64,000 nt of DNA. Source: Conexibacter woesei DSM 14684 (GTDB taxonomy: Bacteria > Actinomycetota > Thermoleophilia > Solirubrobacterales > Solirubrobacteraceae). The DNA lies in assembly GCF_000025265.1 (NCBI RefSeq), contig NC_013739.1, positions 1,116,001 through 1,180,000 of the forward strand, given 5' to 3'. The notes below the pieces were generated by a model. That model searched no databases. It was given only the letters and a program-made list of their open reading frames with translations, and was not told the DNA's origin. The position numbers and the translations under genes are program-made. This document shows, piece by piece, positions 29,890 to 39,107 of the stretch. Every line of letters starts with the position of its first letter. Position 1 is the stretch's first letter.

Positions 29890-30399
29890 CTACGCCGCCT
29901 TCAGCTCGTACAGCAGCTCGCCCGAGCCGTCGCTCCACCGCGCGTACTCGAGCCTGCGGGAGATGCGGGCGAGGACGGCGCGCACGGCGGTGTTCTCGTG
30001 CAGGACGGTCGCGGAGAAGTGGCGGATGCCGCGTTCGACGGCCGCGTCGGCCAGCTGCTCGGCGATCTCGCTGCCGAGCCCGAGCCCCTGGAACTCGTCG
30101 GCGATCACGATCGCGAATTCGGCGGTGTCGGGGCGATCCCTGCGGCGTATGAAGCGGCCGACGCCGAGCGTCGCGTCGGGGAGCTCGTCGGCGACGGCGA
30201 CGAGCGCGACGTGATCGCGGTCGTCGACCTCGGTCAGGTAGCGCAGCTCGGCCGCGGTCAGGCGCGGCTTCGGCATCAGGTAGCGCAGCCGCTGCGTCTC
30301 GGGCGACATCAGCTCGTGGCCTCTGGCCAGCCGCTGCTTGTCGTCGGGACGGATCGGCCGGACGGTTATCGCGAGTCCGTTGTGAAGCGTGGGGGACAT
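29890..30399 (-). CDS. GNAT-family acetyltransferase
   Basis: 169 residues with a full GNAT fold: TVRPIRPDDKQRLARGHELM at the start, strand VALVAVADELPDATLGVGRF, and the acetyl-CoA loop EFQGLGLGSEIAEQLADAAVERG. The start resembles the GNAT domain found in Pat-type acetyl-CoA synthetase acetylases (MSPETQRLRYL motif), but there is no cyclic-nucleotide or ligase domain here. Substrate unknown; protein lysine acetylation is one possibility. Confidence 0.85.
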   Translation of the reverse strand: MSPTLHNGLAITVRPIRPDDKQRLARGHELMSPETQRLRYLMPKPRLTAAELRYLTEVDDRDHVALVAVADELPDATLGVGRFIRRRDRPDTAEFAIVIADEFQGLGLGSEIAEQLADAAVERGIRHFSATVLHENTAVRAVLARISRRLEYARWSDGSGELLYELKAA

Positions 30400-30508
30400 C
30401 GTTCGTCAGCATACGAACTGATGTTCCCGTCGACTGTGCCGGCGATCACACCGCCAGCGGACGCCGGCCCCGGGTGGGCCGGCGTGGTGGAACTGCGACT
30501 AGCTGCGC

Positions 30509-31840
<1,332 letters not shown>

Positions 31841-31959
31841 GGCTCTCCCTTGGCGCATTCTTTCTTTTCGCACTCGTTTTACCGGATCGGACCGTCCGGC
31901 CTCTTGCCGAGGCGTGAAGCGAGCAGGGAAAACTGTGCCCGGAGCGGGCGGCAGCCGCG

Positions 31960-32187
31960 TCAGGAGGCGGTCGTGATCGCCGTCGCCATCGTGGCTGCGG
32001 CGAGCACGAGGGTGCCGCCGATCACCACGCGGCCGACGCCTTCGCCCTCGGCGAAGGCGGGGCGGACGACGCCGATCGCGCCGACCAGGACGGCCCACCC
32101 GGCGAGCACGGCACCGGTGACGTAGAACGCCGTCTTGTTGCCGTGCTCGGTCGAATGCTCGATCGCGAAAACCAGGAAAGCAAGCAT
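31960..32187 (-). CDS. Small two-helix membrane protein
   Basis: 75 residues. Two hydrophobic segments (about 22-42, GAVLAGWAVLVGAIGVV, and 52-72, VVIGGTLVLAAATMATAIT) are separated by an acidic loop. It looks like a small integral membrane protein of unknown role. It stands alone between citrate synthase and dcd, same strand as both. No recognised family. Confidence 0.6.
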   Translation of the reverse strand: MLAFLVFAIEHSTEHGNKTAFYVTGAVLAGWAVLVGAIGVVRPAFAEGEGVGRVVIGGTLVLAAATMATAITTAS

Positions 32188-32231
32188 TGCGGCGAGCCTA
32201 ACCGATTCGACAGCGGCGGGGGGAGAGTTCC

Positions 32232-32810
32232 CTACGCGCGAGCGCCGTAGCGGCTCTCGGTCGCCTCGCGCTGGCCCTGGTAGTGGCTGCCGAGCTCCTC
32301 GCTGCCGTACGGCCGCAGGGCGGGCGCGTCGAGCGTCATGAACGACAGCTGCGCGATCAGCAGGCCGGGGTAGAGCTTGATCGGAACGCGTGTGAGGTTG
32401 TTCAGCTCGAGCGTCAGCGTGCCCTTCCAGCCCGGGTCGCAGAAGCCGGCGGTCGCGTGGACGATCAGGCCGAGGCGGCCGAGCGACGACTTACCCTCGA
32501 TGCGGGCGACGATGTCGTCGGGCAGCTCGACCCATTCGAGCGTCCGGCCGAGGCAGAACTCGCCGGGGTGGATCACGAACGATTCGTCCTCCTCGACCTT
32601 CACCTCCTCGGTCAGGTTCGCCGGCATCTCACGCAGGTCGATCGACGTCACGCGGTGGTTGTTGAACACGCGGAAGGTGTCCCCGAGGCGCAGGTCGACG
32701 CTCGCCGGCTGCACGAGCGCGGGGTCCCACGGGTCGATTCTGATGCGGCCCTCCTCGACGAGACGCGTGATCGTCCCGTCGGAGAGCACCGAGGTCGCGG
32801 TCGGCGTCAT
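32232..32810 (-). CDS. dcd: dCTP deaminase
   Basis: 192 residues from ATG 32810. It aligns along its length with mycobacterial Dcd: VQPASVDLRLGDTFRVFNN, HPGEFCLGRTLEWVELP, the active-site block GKSSLGRLGLIVHATAGF then DPGWKGTLTLEL with catalytic Glu, and YQGQREAT at the C-terminus. It converts dCTP to dUTP; mycobacterial relatives also hydrolyse dUTP to dUMP, so this one may be bifunctional. An in-frame GTG at 32828 is an alternative start; neither has an ideal Shine-Dalgarno spacing. Confidence 0.93.
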   Translation of the reverse strand: MTPTATSVLSDGTITRLVEEGRIRIDPWDPALVQPASVDLRLGDTFRVFNNHRVTSIDLREMPANLTEEVKVEEDESFVIHPGEFCLGRTLEWVELPDDIVARIEGKSSLGRLGLIVHATAGFCDPGWKGTLTLELNNLTRVPIKLYPGLLIAQLSFMTLDAPALRPYGSEELGSHYQGQREATESRYGARA

Positions 32811-33010
32811 GCGGCCGAAGTGTGCCACTCCGCGCGGCGAAGCGGCGTTGTCGGCGCATGCCGGTCGTGCTTCCGTTGCGTTCTACCTAGACGGCCAACA
32901 AGCGCTGAGCGCCTGCGTGCCGGAAACCGGTACGTGCTGTACGAGGACGGCTGGGCTTGGCAGTCTCCGCTTTTTGGTGTGCTTGATTTCGTTCGCTGGG
33001 AGGCGCCGAA

Positions 33011-34888
33011 ATGGCAACGACGACGGTGGCTGTGCGCCGGTCGATGACCGCGCGGGAGTTCTTGACGACCTCGGAGGGGCAGGCGCTGCTGGCTCAGCCG
33101 GGCACGCAGTTCTTCGGCAGCATCGGCTCGATCCTCGACATGATCGACATGATCGAGAAGCTGATCGGCAGCGGCGGGTCGATGCCGGGCATCGACCTGG
33201 AGGAGCTGCTGGCCGACTACGAGCGGATGCTCAGAGAGCTGCTCGACGGCCAGAGAGGCATAAGAGACGGGATCGACAGAATAGGCAGAGACATCGGCGG
33301 GATCGACACCGATCTCGACGAGCTCAAGGATCTGATCGAGAGAGCCAACGCGGGGGACGAGGCAGCCATGCAGCTGCTGCGGCAGATCCTCTACGAGCAG
33401 CGCAAGTACGCCGAGGAGCTGAAGAGACAGCTGGCGGGGATCGGCAACCAGCTCGATCACATGTGGGCGGACATGGGCGCCTGGTTCGGGCAGACCCTCC
33501 ATGGGCTCGACGGGCTGAGCAGAGCGATGGCGCTGGTCCTGCACAGACTGGCGGCGATCGAGGCGATGCTGAGAGCCGTGCTGGCCGAGCTTGCCGAGTT
33601 GCACGACCGTGTCGACTGGATCGCGGTCGTGGGGATGACGTCCGAGGCGGAGATGCGGATCGGCCACCACAGCGTCGCGATGCTCGAGGTCCACGTGACG
33701 CCCGAGGAACCCGCGACGGACTCCGCCAACGGGGACGAGCCCGAGCCCCCACGGCTGGCGGTCGACAGCGACGAGCTGCGGCGGTGGGCACAGTCAGCCG
33801 CCGACGAGAACGACGGCCTGCCGTTCGCGCTCTATGCACTGCACCGCGCCCTGGTCGGCGACACCGTCCTCGGCAAGCCGATGATGGACGTCTTCTGCCG
33901 CCTGCTGGCCCACGACAGAAGAGCGACCTACCTCGACGCCGGCAGCTACTACACGAAGCTGGCAGCCACCCAGGCGCAGGGCGTCGCGATGCTCGGCAAA
34001 GCCCGCCAGGTGCTCAGCCTGCCGAGCGCCGACCTCGCGTCCCTGCTGCAGGAGCGCTTCGTCGCGCAGACGGCCGCGGTCAAGGCGTCCTTGGAGGAGG
34101 TGTACGGAACGTCGGAGTGGAACAACTTCAACCCGCTCGACCCGATGGCCGGAACCGCCCTCAGATACGCGGACATCACCACGGAGGAGAAGCCGACCCG
34201 CTACTTCGTCGTGAGAGACAACCGCGAGGTCCTCTCCTCGATGTCGCTGGAGCCCGTCGGCGGCGCCGGCGGCTTCTACGTCGGCACGCCCGTGCCCGGA
34301 ACGTGGTCCGTCGACCCGGACAGCGTCGAGAAGCGGACCGCCTTCGCCGACGGCAGAGCGTACGCCAGCAACGCCGAGTTCTTCATGCGGACGGGCGGAC
34401 TGGTCGGCAGAGCCTATTCCCACCACATGCGCTGCTACTCGCACCCGTACATCTTCGAACCCGAGTACGCGCTCGTCGGACTCAAGTTCTCCACCGTCGA
34501 GAAGGCGCTCCTGTGCGAACCGCTCGTCGCCCGCTACGACCCCGAGACCGGCACCACCTCCTTCGACGGCAGAAGCGGCGGCATCTGGAAAGCGACCAGC
34601 GACGCCGAGCTCAGACCAGTCGAGCTGTGGTTCGGCGAAACCACCACCGAGCCGGTGCCGACCACCGCCCTGAAGACCCGTCGGTATGCCAGAAGCCCCT
34701 CCGAGATCTCACCGAAGATCATCCGCGGATTCAGGTTCTTCTTCGAGCAACGCGCGCTCGGGCCCCACAGAGCCCACGAGACGTGGGCCGCGTTCGGCTA
34801 CCTCGACGGCAACTTCGAGGAGCAGACGATGATCCCCAACGACCCGCCCTCAACCGACCTCACGTACGAGCCGGTCAGACTGCCCTGA
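33011..34888 (+). CDS. Unrecognised 625-residue coiled-coil / beta-domain protein
   Basis: No family recognised. Residues 1-45 include a hydrophobic stretch (FFGSIGSILDMIDMIEKLIG); residues 60-200 are a long amphipathic helical region with heptads (ELLADYERMLRELLDGQRGI, LKDLIERANAG, RQILYEQRKYAEELKRQL, MLRAVLAELAELHDRV); 205-370 are mixed and include a second helical block; 395-625 are beta-rich with many aromatic residues. There is no signal peptide. The helical front and beta back loosely recall alpha-type pore-forming toxins or phage/tailocin structural proteins, but this is only a resemblance. ATG 33011 follows GGGAGG. Many arginines are AGA, so it is codon-adapted to this genome. It stands alone between oppositely oriented neighbours. 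Confidence 0.6.
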   Translation: MATTTVAVRRSMTAREFLTTSEGQALLAQPGTQFFGSIGSILDMIDMIEKLIGSGGSMPGIDLEELLADYERMLRELLDGQRGIRDGIDRIGRDIGGIDTDLDELKDLIERANAGDEAAMQLLRQILYEQRKYAEELKRQLAGIGNQLDHMWADMGAWFGQTLHGLDGLSRAMALVLHRLAAIEAMLRAVLAELAELHDRVDWIAVVGMTSEAEMRIGHHSVAMLEVHVTPEEPATDSANGDEPEPPRLAVDSDELRRWAQSAADENDGLPFALYALHRALVGDTVLGKPMMDVFCRLLAHDRRATYLDAGSYYTKLAATQAQGVAMLGKARQVLSLPSADLASLLQERFVAQTAAVKASLEEVYGTSEWNNFNPLDPMAGTALRYADITTEEKPTRYFVVRDNREVLSSMSLEPVGGAGGFYVGTPVPGTWSVDPDSVEKRTAFADGRAYASNAEFFMRTGGLVGRAYSHHMRCYSHPYIFEPEYALVGLKFSTVEKALLCEPLVARYDPETGTTSFDGRSGGIWKATSDAELRPVELWFGETTTEPVPTTALKTRRYARSPSEISPKIIRGFRFFFEQRALGPHRAHETWAAFGYLDGNFEEQTMIPNDPPSTDLTYEPVRLP

Positions 34889-34894
34889 CCCCAG

Positions 34895-35173
34895 CTAGTG
34901 CTCGCGCGAGCGGAAGCGCGTCACCTGCGTGCGCGTGCGCGCCGGCGGGGCGGGCATCGCGTCGCCGTGCGGGCCGCGGTTGCGCGGGTGGGGCGAGAAC
35001 GGCGGGCGCGGATGGCGCGGATCGCGCTGCGCGACGACCTTCGAGCCGCCGTCGCCGCCCTGGGATTCGCCCGCGTCGTCGGGCGTCTGGCGGATCGCCC
35101 ACCAGACGAGCCAGAGCAAGAGCCCGATCGGGATCTTGAGCACCAGCATCAACCACACGAATCCCCATCCCAT
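34895..35173 (-). CDS. Small single-pass membrane protein
   Basis: 92 residues. One N-terminal transmembrane helix (about 4-24, FVWLMLVLKIPIGLLLWLVWW) followed by a hydrophilic Pro/Arg/His-rich tail (RDPRHPRPPFSPHPRNRGPHG). ATG 35173 is preceded by GGAGG at good spacing. The upstream neighbour is the PucR gene 52 bp away on the same strand. Function unknown. Confidence 0.65.
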   Translation of the reverse strand: MGWGFVWLMLVLKIPIGLLLWLVWWAIRQTPDDAGESQGGDGGSKVVAQRDPRHPRPPFSPHPRNRGPHGDAMPAPPARTRTQVTRFRSREH

Positions 35174-35225
35174 GGAGCCTCCGATGCTACCTCTCCCCGT
35201 GCCCGGCGTCACGCCGTATTGCGGA

Positions 35226-36512
35226 TCAGCGGATCTGAGGCCCGTGCCGGGCGTCCGCCCGCAGCGCGAGCGCCAGCTCGAAGCGGGCGTCGGGGTCGTC
35301 GAGCGCGTCGCCGAACCGCTCGCGCAGGCGCGCGAGGCGGTAGCGGACCGTCTGCGGGTGGAGGTGGAGGAGGCGGGCGATCTCGCGCGGTCTGCCGGGA
35401 TGGGCCAGCCAGGCGGCGAGCGTCTCGGACAGCATCAGCGCGCGCGCCGGCGGGAGGCCGTCGAGCGGGGCGAGCCGCCGCGTGGCGAGCGCGGAGGCTG
35501 CGCCGGGGTCGGCGTGGACGACGAGCGCGGCGAGATGGTCCTCCCATCGCAGCGCGCGATCGGCCGGCAGCGCGCCGGCGGCGGCGAGCGCCGCGAGCCG
35601 GCGCGCGCCGGCGAGCGAGTCCGGCGCGCGCGCGGGCGGGACGGCGGGGCCGAGCGCGAGCGGTATTCCCGCTTCGAGCAGCGCCTCCGCGTCCCGCTCC
35701 GCGACGGCGGCGAGCGCGGCGCCGTCGACGTGCCCGAGCAGGACCGCGTCGGCGTCGAGCGACCGCGCCGCCGCGCCGACGCCCGCGCTTGCGCCGCCGG
35801 CGCCGCCGAGGCCGCCGCCCGCGCCACCGGCGACGCCGCCCGCGCCCACGCCGCCCGCGCCCACGCCGCCCGCGCCCGCGCCGCCGCCGCCCGCTCCGCC
35901 CGCCTCTGCCGGCAGCAGCACCGCGACGCGCAGCCGCTCCGGCAGCGGCCAGTGGGCGGCGGTCGCGAGCGACTCGGCGGCGGCCGTGTCGTCGCCGCCG
36001 GCGACCAGCGCGGCGAGCAGCGCCTGGCGCTCGCGCGCCCGCGCCCCGCCGGCAGCCGCCGCGTCTCGTGCGAAGCCCTCGAACGAGTTCGCCGTCAGCT
36101 CGTCGACGTAGGCGAGCGAGGCGGTCGCGAGCGTCATCACCACCTCGCTCGGGACGTCGTGCTCGGCGATGTACGCGGCGACGTGCCGCCAGCCGACCTG
36201 GGCGCCGACGCGATAGCCGGCGAGCAGCACCTCGACGGGCAGGCCGGCGCCGGACGCCGCGCTCGCGAGCGCGACCTGGCGCGGCGCGTCCCCGGGCGCC
36301 TCGGCGCCCTCGAGGATCGCGATGAAGCGCTCGTGGGTGACGGTGATCCCCTCCAGCATCAGCGCCGGCTCCAGCAGCGCGACGACCTCGGGCTGCTCAC
36401 GGCGCAGCCGCTCCTCTGTCTCGGCGACGAGCGCGGGCAGCTCAGCGCGCAGCCGCGCTCCGATCGCTCTCAGAGCTTTGTGATGAAGGCTGCTCGGGAT
36501 TTCGTGTCGCAC
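35226..36512 (-). CDS. PucR-family transcriptional regulator
   Basis: 428 residues. The C-terminal HTH_30 domain typical of PucR/CdaR proteins is clear (SETLAAWLAHPGRPREIARLLHL then HPQTVRYRLARLRERFGDAL). The middle is the GGDEF-like CdaR fold, interrupted at about residues 203-248 by a Gly/Ala/Val low-complexity loop encoded by a 15-bp tandem repeat. The N-terminal third is a helical RsbRD-like sensor region (LPALVAETEERLRREQPEVV). PucR proteins often activate purine or other nitrogen catabolic genes. Start is GTG 36512. No obvious target gene lies adjacent. Confidence 0.85.
   Translation of the reverse strand: MRHEIPSSLHHKALRAIGARLRAELPALVAETEERLRREQPEVVALLEPALMLEGITVTHERFIAILEGAEAPGDAPRQVALASAASGAGLPVEVLLAGYRVGAQVGWRHVAAYIAEHDVPSEVVMTLATASLAYVDELTANSFEGFARDAAAAGGARARERQALLAALVAGGDDTAAAESLATAAHWPLPERLRVAVLLPAEAGGAGGGGAGAGGVGAGGVGAGGVAGGAGGGLGGAGGASAGVGAAARSLDADAVLLGHVDGAALAAVAERDAEALLEAGIPLALGPAVPPARAPDSLAGARRLAALAAAGALPADRALRWEDHLAALVVHADPGAASALATRRLAPLDGLPPARALMLSETLAAWLAHPGRPREIARLLHLHPQTVRYRLARLRERFGDALDDPDARFELALALRADARHGPQIR
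35833..35877. repeat. Three perfect 15-bp tandem repeats inside the PucR gene
   Basis: ACGCCGCCCGCGCCC occurs three times in a row (35833-35847, 35848-35862, 35863-35877), flanked by similar imperfect units. On the coding strand it gives a repeated Gly-Ala-Gly-Gly-Val pattern. The 15-bp unit keeps frame, so the loop could vary in length between strains. Confidence 0.9.
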
Positions 36513-36553
36513 GGGCCTTGAGCGTCGACGTTGTCGTACGTAGCGTCGCAGAG

Positions 36554-37051
36554 ATGCTCTCCGAACTCGACGCCGACACGCCCACCGCCGCCTACCGCGC
36601 CGCCGCCGAGGCCGGCGACGTGGAGGCCGCCGTCGCCTGCGTTGCGCCCGACGTGACGCTGAAGTCGCCGATCACCGACTCGTTCGCGTTCCACGGCCGC
36701 GACCAGTTCCGCGTGCTGATGGAGGACGTCTTCGCGGTGCTGGAGGACCGCCGCTACGTCGCCGACGTCGGCGACGACCGCACGCGCATGCTGAAGGGCA
36801 CCGGCCGCGTGAACGGGATCGCGATCGAGGAGGCGTTCCTCGTGACCCTGAACGGAGACGGGCTGATCGAGCGCGTCGAGCTGTTCGTGCGGCCGCTGCC
36901 CGGCCTCACGGCGCTCGCCGCCGCGCTCGGCCCGCGCGTCGCGCGGCGCCGCTCCCGCTCCCGCGCGATCGCGGTCGCCGCGATGATCAAGCCGCTGGCG
37001 TTCATGACGCGCAGCGGCGAGGGGATCGGGGCGCGCCTGGCGCGCCCCTGA
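36554..37051 (+). CDS. SnoaL/ketosteroid-isomerase-like (NTF2 fold) protein
   Basis: 165 residues from ATG 36554. RAAAEAGDVEAAVACVAPDVTLKSPITDSFAFHGRDQF is the standard SnoaL-like start; the C-terminal extension is Arg-rich then hydrophobic (RRRSRSRAIAVAAMIKPLAF), perhaps a membrane-proximal helix. An alternative TTG start at 36518 would add 12 residues with no family similarity. Such domains act as isomerases, hydrolases or simple ligand binders; the role here cannot be stated. Confidence 0.75.
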   Translation: MLSELDADTPTAAYRAAAEAGDVEAAVACVAPDVTLKSPITDSFAFHGRDQFRVLMEDVFAVLEDRRYVADVGDDRTRMLKGTGRVNGIAIEEAFLVTLNGDGLIERVELFVRPLPGLTALAAALGPRVARRRSRSRAIAVAAMIKPLAFMTRSGEGIGARLARP

Positions 37052-37063
37052 CCCGACCGGCCG

Positions 37064-37996
37064 CTACGCCCGCAGCGCGACCGGCGCGTCGACGAAGTGG
37101 GTGATGCGCTGCAGCTCGCCGACCCGCTCGGTGACCTCCTCGCGCGTCAGCCGCGCGACGCGCTCGGTGCCGAACTCCTCGACGTTGTAGGAGGCGATCG
37201 CGGTCCCGTACGCCATCGCGCGGCAGAGCGTCTGATGAGAGAGGTCGTCGCCGCCGTGCGCGGCGAGGTAGCCGACGAAGCCGCCGGCGAACGAGTCGCC
37301 CGCGCCGGTCGGGTCGTTGACCGTCTCCAGCGGGTACGCCGGCAGGCCGAAGAAGCCCTCGTCGGTCAGCAGCGCGGCGCCGTACTCGCCCTGCTTGGCG
37401 ACGACGACCCTGGGGCCGAGCGCGCGGATCTCGCGGGCGGCCTGGACGAGGTTCGCCTTGCCCGTCAGCTGGCGGATCTCAGCGTCGTTGAGAAGGACGC
37501 AGTCGACCGTCTCGATCGTCTTGATCAGCGAGTCCTTCGCCGTCTCGATCCACAGGTTCATCGAGTCGAGCGCGACGAATCTCGCGTTCGACTGCTCGCG
37601 CACGCCGCGCTGCACGTCCGGCTGGATGTTCGCCAGGAACAGCACGTCGGCGTCCTTCGACTCCTGCGACAGCTTCGGCTCGAACGTGCCGAAGACGCCG
37701 AGGCGGGTGTCGTCGGTGTGCGCGGTGTTGAGGTCGTACTCGTAGTGCGCGCGCCAGAAGAACGTCTCGCCGCCGGGGACGTGCTCGACGTCGTCGGTGT
37801 TCGTCCCGCGCGTGCGCAGGACGGCGTACTCGGCCTCGCCGAAGTCGTCGCCGACCGGGCCCACGACGCGCACGTCGGTGAAGAACGACGAGGCGAGCGA
37901 GAAGTGGACCGCGGCGCCGCCGAGCATCTTCTCGCGGGTGCCGAACGGCGTGGTGACGGCGTCGAACGCGATCGAGCCAACGACGGTGAGGGACAT
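37064..37996 (-). CDS. PfkB-family carbohydrate/nucleoside kinase
   Basis: 310 residues. GSIAFDAVTTPFG at the N-terminus, substrate segment MLGGAAVHFSLASSFF, and the C-terminal catalytic motif NDPTGAGDSFAGGFVGYLA with Asp as base. The LLNDAEIRQLTG motif is typical of the family. It is closer to the adenosine/ribokinase-like bacterial group than the other PfkB protein in this window (28499-29386), which has a modified DAYGCGD motif. Substrate not established. It is convergent with the SnoaL gene, 12 bp apart. Confidence 0.87.
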   Translation of the reverse strand: MSLTVVGSIAFDAVTTPFGTREKMLGGAAVHFSLASSFFTDVRVVGPVGDDFGEAEYAVLRTRGTNTDDVEHVPGGETFFWRAHYEYDLNTAHTDDTRLGVFGTFEPKLSQESKDADVLFLANIQPDVQRGVREQSNARFVALDSMNLWIETAKDSLIKTIETVDCVLLNDAEIRQLTGKANLVQAAREIRALGPRVVVAKQGEYGAALLTDEGFFGLPAYPLETVNDPTGAGDSFAGGFVGYLAAHGGDDLSHQTLCRAMAYGTAIASYNVEEFGTERVARLTREEVTERVGELQRITHFVDAPVALRA

Positions 37997-38080
37997 GGAG
38001 TGGGCGAGCTTTCGGTCGGGAACGGTGCATGGACAGGGTACCGGCGGTCAGCGCGCGCGGCCTCCTCTAGCCTCCGCCGC

Positions 38081-39034
38081 ATGCGTGCGATCCAGCTGCA
38101 GGAGTTCGGCGGACCGGAGCTGCTGCAGCTCGTCGAGCTGCCGGCGCCGGCCCCGGGGGACGGCGAGGTGCTGATCGAGGTGAGCCGCGCCGGGCTCAAC
38201 TTCGCCGACACCCACCAGCGCACGAACTCCTACCTCGCGAAGGCCGAGGTTCCGCTCGTTCCGGGCGTCGAGGTCGCCGGCACGCGGACCGACACGGGCG
38301 AGCGCGTCGTCGCGATCTGCGGCAACGGCGGCTACGCCGAGTACGCGACCGCGCCGGCCGCGCTGACCTTCCCGATCCCCGACGGGATCGACGACGGCAC
38401 CGCGCTCGCGCTGCTGATCCAGGGCCTCACCGCCTGGCACCTGTACAAGACCTGCGCCCGCGTCCAGCCGGGCGAGTCGGTCGTCGTCCACTCGGCCGCC
38501 GGCGGCGTCGGCTCGCTCGCGGTGCAGCTCGGCCGGCCGCTCGGCGCCGGCCGCGTGATCGCCTCCGCCTCGACCGAGGAGAAGCGCGCGCTGGCGCTGG
38601 AGCTGGGCGCCGACGTCGCGATCGACGGCGCGGCCGAGGGGCTGACGGAGCGGCTGATCGAGGCGAACGAGGGCAGACCGGTCGACGCCGTCTTCGAGAT
38701 GGCGGGCGGGGCCGTCTTCGACGCCTCCTTCGACGCGCTCGCCCACTTCGGCCGGATCGTCGCGTACGGGATCGCGACGCGCGAGCAGAACGAGATCCGC
38801 ACCGGCAAGCTGATGAAGACCTCGCGCACCGTCGCCGGCTTCTGGTTCACGCACTGCCTCGGCCGGCCCGAGATGGTCGACGCGGCGCTGGCCGACCTCT
38901 ACGCCCGTGCTGCGCGCGGAGAGCTGCGCGCGGTCGTCGGGGCGACCTATCCGCTGGCCGACGCCGCGCAGGCCCAGATCGACCTCGCGGAGCGGCGGAC
39001 GACCGGCAAGCTGCTGCTCGACCCGCGTGCATAG
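38081..39034 (+). CDS. NADPH:quinone oxidoreductase, zinc-independent MDR family
   Basis: 317 residues. GroES-like N-terminal domain (GLNFADTHQRTNSY) and Rossmann domain with SVVVHSAAGGVGSLAVQLGR. Zinc ligands of alcohol dehydrogenases are absent, placing it with quinone oxidoreductase/zeta-crystallin types. It would carry out NADPH-dependent one-electron or two-electron reduction of quinones or enones. ATG 38081. After its stop a GTGCGG-GA-CCGCAC palindrome (39057-39070) may act as a terminator before the helicase gene. Confidence 0.88.
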   Translation: MRAIQLQEFGGPELLQLVELPAPAPGDGEVLIEVSRAGLNFADTHQRTNSYLAKAEVPLVPGVEVAGTRTDTGERVVAICGNGGYAEYATAPAALTFPIPDGIDDGTALALLIQGLTAWHLYKTCARVQPGESVVVHSAAGGVGSLAVQLGRPLGAGRVIASASTEEKRALALELGADVAIDGAAEGLTERLIEANEGRPVDAVFEMAGGAVFDASFDALAHFGRIVAYGIATREQNEIRTGKLMKTSRTVAGFWFTHCLGRPEMVDAALADLYARAARGELRAVVGATYPLADAAQAQIDLAERRTTGKLLLDPRA

Positions 39035-39107
39035 CGCGCCCGCGTGAGACGCCTACGTGCGGGACCGCACAGCTTTGTGTGTCCGACACGACTAACCTGA
39101 GGGGAAC

